Positions 1-5,088 of a stretch of 5,088 nucleotides of DNA are shown piece by piece. The position numbers and the translations under genes are program-made. Each line of letters starts with the position of its first letter. Position 1 is the stretch's first letter. Source of the DNA: Clostridia bacterium (GTDB taxonomy: Bacteria; Aerophobota; Aerophobia; Aerophobales; AE-B3A); NCBI GenBank assembly GCA_030610745.1, contig JAUWRC010000111.1, positions 1-5,088 of the forward strand, read 5' to 3'. The notes under the pieces are model-generated. The model ran no database searches. It was not told the DNA's origin and was given only the letters and a program-made list of their open reading frames with translations.

Positions 1-1852
1 CTCGGCCCTCATCTCTAATTTCTATTTTAACATACTCCCCTGCTTTCTCAGGGGCTGACTTTTCTTCTGTTGCTACTAAAAGAGCCTTCGGCAGCTTATC
101 CGTATCTCCACAATTGATATCTATTTCCACCACTCCCCCCACCATCGCCTCAACACTATTACTTATGATATGATCAAAGGCCTCAATCATAGCTTTTTTA
201 TCTACGTAAACCTGTAGGTTCTCTTCCTTACAGCCTAAACTTACTTTGATCTCCTTTTCTGCAGACAACTGTTTCTTAACTTTCTCCACAGTCTCAGAGA
301 TTAAAGTCGGCAGAGACTCGGCACGCTTCTCCAGGTACAAAGGCTGACTGAAAAATACTAGACGCTCAACGAGATTCTCCATCCGCCCTATTTCTTTGGT
401 GACTGCATAAAATAACTTCTCCTGGAATTCTCGCTCGGAATATCTTGTAGGAAGAAGCTCAATTAAGGATTTAATAGGAACCAAACTGTTTCTCAACTCA
501 TGAGAGAGACGAACAGCCACCTGACCAAGAAAATCCCTTTTTTGCGTCTTTTCCTTCTCTTCTTGCAGACGTTTAACCGGAGTAATATCCGTAAATACCA
601 TCATACTCCCTGAAACTTCTCCGTTAGAGTCTTTCACCTGGCTCGTGCTTACACCTAACCAGCGCTTCAGAGCTGAAACATACACTTCCTTTCTTTTATA
701 CGAAGTACCCTGAGTGAAAGTTTCAAACAAAATGTCACCCAAAGGTGAGGGGAGCTCTCTTATGTCCTTACCGGTCAAATTAAGATAGCCATCCAGATTC
801 AAAATTTCACGTGCTCGGGAGTTATAAGTAACAATTCTCTGCCCAGCCCCTATGCTTATAACACCACTCGCGGCACCTTCAAGGACATCCTCCATATACT
901 CTTTCTGACAGCCCATCTCTTTGTAAAACAAAAGATTCTGAATAGCTAGCCCAAGTTGGTTACCCAGCAAGAAGATTTGTTCAATTTCTCTTTTTGACAT
1001 CTCCCCTCCGGTTATCTTCGGCCCAAGACCCAATATTCCTATTAGTTCACCTCGTGGAGAAACAGGAACTACCGTATCGGACCGGATAGCCTTCATTTCT
1101 TGCTTTACCTCATAGGCAGTTTCAAAATCTGTCCGCAGTATGTCTCCTCTGTTTACTGTTATGCCTTTTTTACTAAGAAACTTTACCAATCCCCGCTCAG
1201 GAGAGAGTTCAACATATTTCTTTATGTTCTCTGACATTCCCAGACAAGCTTCTACTCTATATGTTTCCTTTAACCTGTCCTTTAAGACAAAACAAAGCCG
1301 AGAGATTCGAAACATCTTGTGTAAGAAACTCAGAACAAACTGAACTAGCTCTTTTAGATTATATCCGTGCACTAGAAAGTGTGCCATCTCCTCCAGAACT
1401 CTATATTCTTCGGGCGAAAAATTCCCCTTTTCCCCCATAGGTAAAACGGAACGTGAGTTCTCCTGGGATAGCCTCCCCTCCTTCGTTCCAAAAACCAGCA
1501 CTCTCTCTTTCATCTTCTGCCTGGCCAACTTACCAAAAAAGCTAATATCTTTCTCCATATCGACGTACTCAGAAAGTCCCCTTTCCTGAGCTGCCTGAAT
1601 TATCTCCTCCCCTATTCGTTTCCCCACGCCAAGAATAATCGCCGAAGCATCCAACTCCTTTATCCTCCGCACCGCACTTAAAGCTCTCCCCTCCAGAGAA
1701 GAAAAATCAACAATTATAAGATCGGCGAGCATAACCAAACTCTCAACTTCTTCCTCGTTATCCGATGTCAGAATGAAAAACCCGGATCCTAAAATACGAC
1801 TCAAGAACCCCTTTCCTTTCTCATCCCCGGTAATAAAGAGTATGTTTATCAT
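1..1852 (-). CDS. Soluble sensor histidine kinase: degenerate receiver, GAF, PAS, HisKA, partial HATPase; 3' end outside window
   Basis: An uninterrupted reading frame of 617 codons runs from an ATG at 1850-1852 to the left edge. No membrane helix is visible, so the product should be cytoplasmic. Residues 1-115 look like a receiver fold: ILFITGDE (acidic Asp10/Glu11), DLIIVDF with Asp49 (codon 1706-1708) in the phosphoacceptor place, and an AIILGVG strand. The usual Thr/Ser and Lys of active receivers are not evident. GAF spans about 150-312, with VVPVSPRGELIGILGLG as its typical core strand. PAS spans about 318-425 and ends in MMVFTDIT. HisKA spans about 440-505 with His451 in LSHELRNSL (codon 500-502), where Ser replaces the usual Pro. 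In the ATPase domain the N box (ISNSVEAM, Asn565) and the start of the G1 box (RDEGR, Asp614) are seen before the sequence ends. It follows the membrane kinase by 4 bases and resembles it from PAS onward, which suggests a tandem paralogue. Kinase identity is secure; the function of the receiver-like part is inferred. Confidence 0.92.
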   Translation of the reverse strand, partial: MINILFITGDEKGKGFLSRILGSGFFILTSDNEEEVESLVMLADLIIVDFSSLEGRALSAVRRIKELDASAIILGVGKRIGEEIIQAAQERGLSEYVDMEKDISFFGKLARQKMKERVLVFGTKEGRLSQENSRSVLPMGEKGNFSPEEYRVLEEMAHFLVHGYNLKELVQFVLSFLHKMFRISRLCFVLKDRLKETYRVEACLGMSENIKKYVELSPERGLVKFLSKKGITVNRGDILRTDFETAYEVKQEMKAIRSDTVVPVSPRGELIGILGLGPKITGGEMSKREIEQIFLLGNQLGLAIQNLLFYKEMGCQKEYMEDVLEGAASGVISIGAGQRIVTYNSRAREILNLDGYLNLTGKDIRELPSPLGDILFETFTQGTSYKRKEVYVSALKRWLGVSTSQVKDSNGEVSGSMMVFTDITPVKRLQEEKEKTQKRDFLGQVAVRLSHELRNSLVPIKSLIELLPTRYSEREFQEKLFYAVTKEIGRMENLVERLVFFSQPLYLEKRAESLPTLISETVEKVKKQLSAEKEIKVSLGCKEENLQVYVDKKAMIEAFDHIISNSVEAMVGGVVEIDINCGDTDKLPKALLVATEEKSAPEKAGEYVKIEIRDEGR

Positions 1853-1856
1853 AAAT

Positions 1857-4349
1857 CTACCTCTTTTCATCAATATAAGAAAATTTCCCCTTGGAAATGG
1901 GCAAGAGAATCTTGACGCTAGCCCCCTTTTTTGTATTCCTTACTCCGATTTCTCCTCCATGACTCCGGATGACTTGATAACAAATGTAAAGTCCTAAACC
2001 TGAACCCTGATGTTTGGTAGAAAAGAAAGGCTCAAAAATTCTGAGTAAATCCTCTTTTGAAATTCCTCCTCCTTCATCTGTTATAACCACCTCCAGCCCA
2101 TCTTTGTTCTCATTTTTATCTTTTTTAACCCGAATGGAAATATTCACCTTCCCTCCCGTTGGCATTGCCTGAATCGAGTTAACCAGGATGTTGAAAAAGA
2201 CTTCCTCTAGCCCGCGCGGATCTCCCCAGATGAGAGGAACATCTTCCTCGCAGCTCACTTTGGCTTTAATATCTTGCTTCCTCAACCGAAGCTCGAGAGA
2301 ACTCAGAACATCATCGATTAGCTCTTTAGCGGAGAGCTTCTTAAATCGAGTTGGCTGGACTCGACCCAGGTTAAGCATCCGGCCAACCAAATCATCGATT
2401 TTTTTTACATCGCCAGAAACTAAAGAAAAGAACTTATTTCTAAATTCTCCATCTTCGAATTTTTCAGGTAGTAACTCCGTGAAGGTCTTTATAGAAGAAA
2501 GAGGATTTTTGATCTCATGCGCCAATTGAGAAACCATAGACCCGATACTAGCCATCTTCTCAGTTTGTCGAATCTTTTCCTCTAGCTCTTTCACCTCAGT
2601 GAGATCGGTAAGAACAAAAATTACATCCTTCTCTCCTCCACTGTCTATAAAGGACACGCTTAAGCTGGCCATCAGGTCATTTTTTGATTCAGTTCTCAAT
2701 GCTAAATCGGGAACAAAAAGAGGTTTCCGACTTTTCCAGGCTCTCACAGCAATCTCCTCGAGTGGAGAAGGTAGTGATTCCAGACTCTTTCCCACCAATT
2801 GATTCGAGGAAACCGCCAACATTTGCTTAATCTTTTCGTTAATAGTTGTAATTTTACCTTCTTTATTAACCACAATAATCCCGCTATCTACATTGTTCAC
2901 TATACGTTCATTATATTCTTTCATCCTCTGGACTTGTTCAAAAAGCTGGGCATTAGCAAAAGCTATGACAGCTTGATCGCTAAAAAGAGTTAACGCTTCA
3001 AGCTCGTAGGAAGAAAACCAATCACCGGAGTTTTTATCTCCTAGAAAAAGGCATCCTTGAAGATAATCTTTAAAAAAGAGCGGGATGACAAGTGCAAAAT
3101 CGCTTTTTCTCAGTTTCTCTTCTATATCATCATCCACCTCTTTTTTCCTCTTAATAAATGCATAAATCTCCTCTTTGAGTAACGCCTTTCCTCTCTTCCC
3201 CACCGCTTTTAAGAAACTGTGGTTTTCATTCCAGAAAATAGCTTCCCTGTCCCACAGCTCGCCCTTTCTATTCCCAACCTTTTCCGTCAAGCGATAGCTC
3301 CCCTTTTTCTCATCAAGCAACCAAAGAGTTCCCCAACTAGCATTAGCTGCTTCAACTACTGTTTGGAGGAAAAAACTGGATAAGGTTCTCTTGTCCATAA
3401 TGGTTAAGAGTTCCTGACTTCCTTCTACTATGCCCTGGTAAGAGGTCCGAGTTCGTTTGAAGACTAGTTTTTCTATCATATATTGGAGTCGCCAACGGAT
3501 TGGTATTAACACAAACACCAAAAAAAAACTAATCCCTAGAACATACAAAAATGCTTTTAAATCCGAACTTATGACTTGAGAGTAGCCAACTAAATAAAAG
3601 CCGACAAACAAAAATAGTCCCACGGTAGCAACCGTAACAATAGAGTGAATCACTCCCCTACCCACAATAGTACGTAAATCCATTAGTCTCCGCTTCATCA
3701 TACCATAGGCTATAATGGCCTCTTCTGCTAGAACCAAATATATGCCAAGGGGTAGTATGTTAATGCTATAAAGAGGTAATAAAAAAATAGTTGTTCCTCC
3801 AATAAACCCGAGAGCAGAGCCCACTAAATAGAAGCGTATCTCATTCCGCCTAAATCCCGAACTCTCTTTCAGAGCCATACCCAAAATAAAATAACCATAG
3901 ATTACCATAGCTACAAATCCGAACATAAACAGGGAGTAAAAACGACCAGGAACGAGATGATAATACCCTAACATAGGATTATACTTCACGGAGGTTACGA
4001 ATAATTCTGTGAAACTTAAAGAACCAATAACCGAAGCGCCTGCATATAAGAAAAAGAGTTGTCTCTTACGCCCTTTTGTGAATCCAAGGAGGGTAAAGGC
4101 AAAATGAATAAAGGCAACCGGAATGAAAATCGCCATTAACTGAGAGAGAGATAACCAGAAGACAATGGGTTGACCAAAGCAGCGATGAAACATAAATAGA
4201 ATAACAGCCCAAAGTCCCAGGGTAATGTTTATTAAAATAAACCCTGCAGTTTTCGGTTCGTGGTAAGCTTTAAGATAAACAAAGACGGATAACAAAAAGC
4301 CAAAAATGCCTACCTTCAAAAGTCCATAATGGTATAATGTAGCATACAT
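1857..4349 (-). CDS. Membrane sensor histidine kinase: 7TM-type N-terminus, GAF, PAS, HisKA, HATPase
   Basis: This complete 830-residue protein should autophosphorylate on histidine in response to a signal and pass the phosphate to a response regulator. Residues 1-290 hold about nine hydrophobic helices (near 9-26, 37-55, 63-88, 98-117, 137-160, 173-193, 197-218, 236-256 and 266-284). The stretch IAYGMMKRRLMDLRTIVGRG after helix seven is typical of the histidine kinase N-terminal 7TM region. A GAF domain follows (about 305-470), then PAS (about 478-585), HisKA (about 595-665) and HATPase_c (about 710-818). The phosphoacceptor is His611 in AHEIKNPL (codon 2517-2519). The N box has Asn724 (NILVNSIQAM), the G1 box is DEGGG (Asp758), the F box is IFEPFFSTK, and the G2 box is GSGLGL. 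All look functional. HEIKN also fits the HExxN phosphatase motif. The ATG at 4347-4349 is chosen because it lies 4 bases after the ketosynthase stop and has GAAAAGG upstream. The layout recalls PrsK-like kinases and NtrB-like HisKA cores, but the signal and partner cannot be read from the sequence. Confidence 0.95.
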   Translation of the reverse strand: MYATLYHYGLLKVGIFGFLLSVFVYLKAYHEPKTAGFILINITLGLWAVILFMFHRCFGQPIVFWLSLSQLMAIFIPVAFIHFAFTLLGFTKGRKRQLFFLYAGASVIGSLSFTELFVTSVKYNPMLGYYHLVPGRFYSLFMFGFVAMVIYGYFILGMALKESSGFRRNEIRFYLVGSALGFIGGTTIFLLPLYSINILPLGIYLVLAEEAIIAYGMMKRRLMDLRTIVGRGVIHSIVTVATVGLFLFVGFYLVGYSQVISSDLKAFLYVLGISFFLVFVLIPIRWRLQYMIEKLVFKRTRTSYQGIVEGSQELLTIMDKRTLSSFFLQTVVEAANASWGTLWLLDEKKGSYRLTEKVGNRKGELWDREAIFWNENHSFLKAVGKRGKALLKEEIYAFIKRKKEVDDDIEEKLRKSDFALVIPLFFKDYLQGCLFLGDKNSGDWFSSYELEALTLFSDQAVIAFANAQLFEQVQRMKEYNERIVNNVDSGIIVVNKEGKITTINEKIKQMLAVSSNQLVGKSLESLPSPLEEIAVRAWKSRKPLFVPDLALRTESKNDLMASLSVSFIDSGGEKDVIFVLTDLTEVKELEEKIRQTEKMASIGSMVSQLAHEIKNPLSSIKTFTELLPEKFEDGEFRNKFFSLVSGDVKKIDDLVGRMLNLGRVQPTRFKKLSAKELIDDVLSSLELRLRKQDIKAKVSCEEDVPLIWGDPRGLEEVFFNILVNSIQAMPTGGKVNISIRVKKDKNENKDGLEVVITDEGGGISKEDLLRIFEPFFSTKHQGSGLGLYICYQVIRSHGGEIGVRNTKKGASVKILLPISKGKFSYIDEKR
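1860..1864 (-). promoter_or_regulatory. Ribosome binding site of the soluble kinase gene
   Basis: On the minus strand AGAGG lies 7 bases before the ATG at 1850-1852, directly upstream of the TAG stop (1857-1859) of the membrane kinase. The site therefore lies in the last codons of the preceding gene, which supports this start and suggests translational coupling. Confidence 0.75.
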
Positions 4350-4353
4350 AACA

Positions 4354-5088
4354 TCAATACCTTTTCAGGATGATACAGGTATTATGCCCACCAAACCCAA
4401 AAGAATTAGATAGGGCATTGTTTATTCTGGCTATGCGGGCTTTATTGGGAGTATAGTCCAGATCGCATTCAGAGTCAGGGAATTCGTAATTTATAGTGGG
4501 AGGGATAAGATTTTGTTCTAGAGCAAGAGATGTAGCAGCCATGTCCATAGCTCCGGCTGCTCCCATAGGATGTCCGTATTCAGATTTAGTAGAGGATATA
4601 GCCACGTTATAGGCATGAGCTCCAAATACTTTTTTTATTGCCCCGGTTTCTACTATATCATTTAGCTGAGTAGAGGAGCCATGAGCATTGATATAGTCTA
4701 TCTCTTGCGGCAAAATTTGTGCATCAGCTAGTGCTAGCCTCATTGCCCTACTGGCCTGCTCTGCAGTTGGCTCGGGAGATGTTATGTGGTAAGCGTCGGC
4801 GCTGGTTCCTACTCCAGCAATTTCTGCATAAATATGAGCTCCTCGCCTGAGTGCATGGTCGAGTTCCTCCAAAACCAACATACAGCTTCCTTCTCCTAGA
4901 ACAAACCCATCTCTTAATTTATCAAAGGGTCGCGAGGCTGCCTCTGGCTTTTCATTTCTCCTGGACATAGCCCTGATTTTACTTAATGCAGCTATAAATA
5001 ACGCAAGAATAGGGGTTTCCACCCCTCCTGCTAAAATGACATCGGCGTGATTTTCTCTTATCCGATTAAAGGCATAGGCAATGGCTGT
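4354..5088 (-). CDS. fabF: Beta-ketoacyl-ACP synthase II (FabF-like), C-terminal part, 5' end outside window
   Basis: This is the last 244 codons of a thiolase-fold ketosynthase, which condenses malonyl-ACP with an acyl-ACP in the cytoplasm during fatty acid chain elongation. The frame is open to the right edge, so the GTG at 5020-5022 is an internal valine (GGVETP) and not the start. From memory, the fragment aligns with E. coli FabF almost without gaps, beginning about five residues after the nucleophilic cysteine (Cys163), which is therefore not visible. Both catalytic histidines are present: INAHGSST (His codon 4681-4683, equivalent to His303) and SEYGHPMGAAGA (His codon 4570-4572, equivalent to His340). 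The STKS lysine (4585-4587) and the C-terminal NSFGFGGHN loop are also intact. Oddities are FDKLRDG where the family usually has an acidic residue in place of Leu, and EYGHPMG in place of the usual MTGHLLG. The gene stops 4 bases before the kinase gene. The KAS family is certain; the FabF assignment is likely, but a ketosynthase of a specialised lipid or polyketide pathway is possible. Confidence 0.9.
   Translation of the reverse strand, partial: TAIAYAFNRIRENHADVILAGGVETPILALFIAALSKIRAMSRRNEKPEAASRPFDKLRDGFVLGEGSCMLVLEELDHALRRGAHIYAEIAGVGTSADAYHITSPEPTAEQASRAMRLALADAQILPQEIDYINAHGSSTQLNDIVETGAIKKVFGAHAYNVAISSTKSEYGHPMGAAGAMDMAATSLALEQNLIPPTINYEFPDSECDLDYTPNKARIARINNALSNSFGFGGHNTCIILKRY
4360..4366 (-). 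promoter_or_regulatory. Probable ribosome binding site of the membrane kinase gene
   Basis: GAAAAGG on the minus strand ends 10 bases before the ATG at 4347-4349 and lies inside the last codons of the ketosynthase gene. The spacing is a little longer than ideal, so initiation may be modest or helped by ribosomes finishing the upstream gene. No better in-frame start is seen nearby. Confidence 0.5.

Noticed and set aside
1853..1856. Possible frameshift joining the two kinases into one long hybrid protein
   Set aside because: The first kinase ends normally after the last ATPase motif, and the second has its own ribosome binding site and ATG, so they are separate genes.
1140..2993. Plus-strand open frames at 1140-1343, 1773-1997, 2188-2529, 2599-2802 and 2799-2993
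   Set aside because: All are short, lie antisense within clearly conserved kinase coding sequence, and give serine- and proline-rich products without recognisable domains.
4333..4338. TATAAT on the plus strand, a possible -10 box
   Set aside because: There is no -35 element at suitable spacing, and it would drive antisense transcription into the ketosynthase gene; it lies in the first codons of the membrane kinase.
4900..4935. FDKLRDG peptide, which resembles translations of a dispersed palindromic repeat found in some genomes
   Set aside because: The nucleotides do not form a palindromic repeat, and the segment aligns without a gap to the WDKERDG region of FabF, so it is a simple substitution.
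5020..5022. GTG as the start of a 222-residue ketosynthase
   Set aside because: The frame stays open to the right edge and the 22 preceding codons match the FabF family (ADVILAGG), so the gene is cut by the window and does not start here.
1..5088. CRISPR array, tRNA or rRNA gene, insertion sequence, or an obviously new defence system
   Set aside because: No direct repeats with spacers, RNA gene signatures, transposase frames or terminal inverted repeats were seen; the whole window is accounted for by three known families.

Overview
The window is fully coding on the minus strand, apart from two 4-base gaps. It holds three closely packed genes read from right to left: the 3' part of a beta-ketoacyl-ACP synthase gene (4354-5088, cut by the right edge), a complete membrane-bound sensor histidine kinase of 830 residues (1857-4349), and the 5' part of a second, soluble sensor histidine kinase (1-1852, cut by the left edge). 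Both gaps are 4 bases long (4350-4353 and 1853-1856). No promoter, terminator, RNA gene, mobile element, CRISPR array or gene-free stretch was found, so this looks like the inside of one operon.

Nothing in the sequence identifies the organism firmly. The base composition is moderately AT-rich, arginine is often AGA or AGG, and the kinase has the many-helix membrane domain followed by GAF, PAS, HisKA and HATPase. This suits an uncultivated or anaerobic bacterium rich in signalling genes, for example Omnitrophota or a deep clostridial or deltaproteobacterial-type lineage. That placement is inference with low confidence.

Layout: the ketosynthase fragment starts about five residues after the expected active-site cysteine and keeps both catalytic histidines and the lysine of the FabF family. 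The first kinase has about nine predicted membrane helices, GAF and PAS sensor domains, and an intact catalytic core. The second kinase has no membrane segment. It begins with a degenerate receiver-like domain, then carries GAF, PAS, HisKA and the start of the ATPase domain. The PAS-HisKA parts of the two kinases can be aligned by eye, so they look like diverged paralogues in tandem.

How the genes may work together: a membrane kinase and a cytoplasmic kinase made from one transcript could form a two-input or heteromeric phosphorelay. The HisKA type resembles kinases that commonly partner with NtrC-like sigma-54 activators, and such a regulator might lie beyond the left edge. The ketosynthase may be an unrelated housekeeping gene, or it may mark a lipid or polyketide-like pathway controlled by the kinases. 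The window cannot decide between these.
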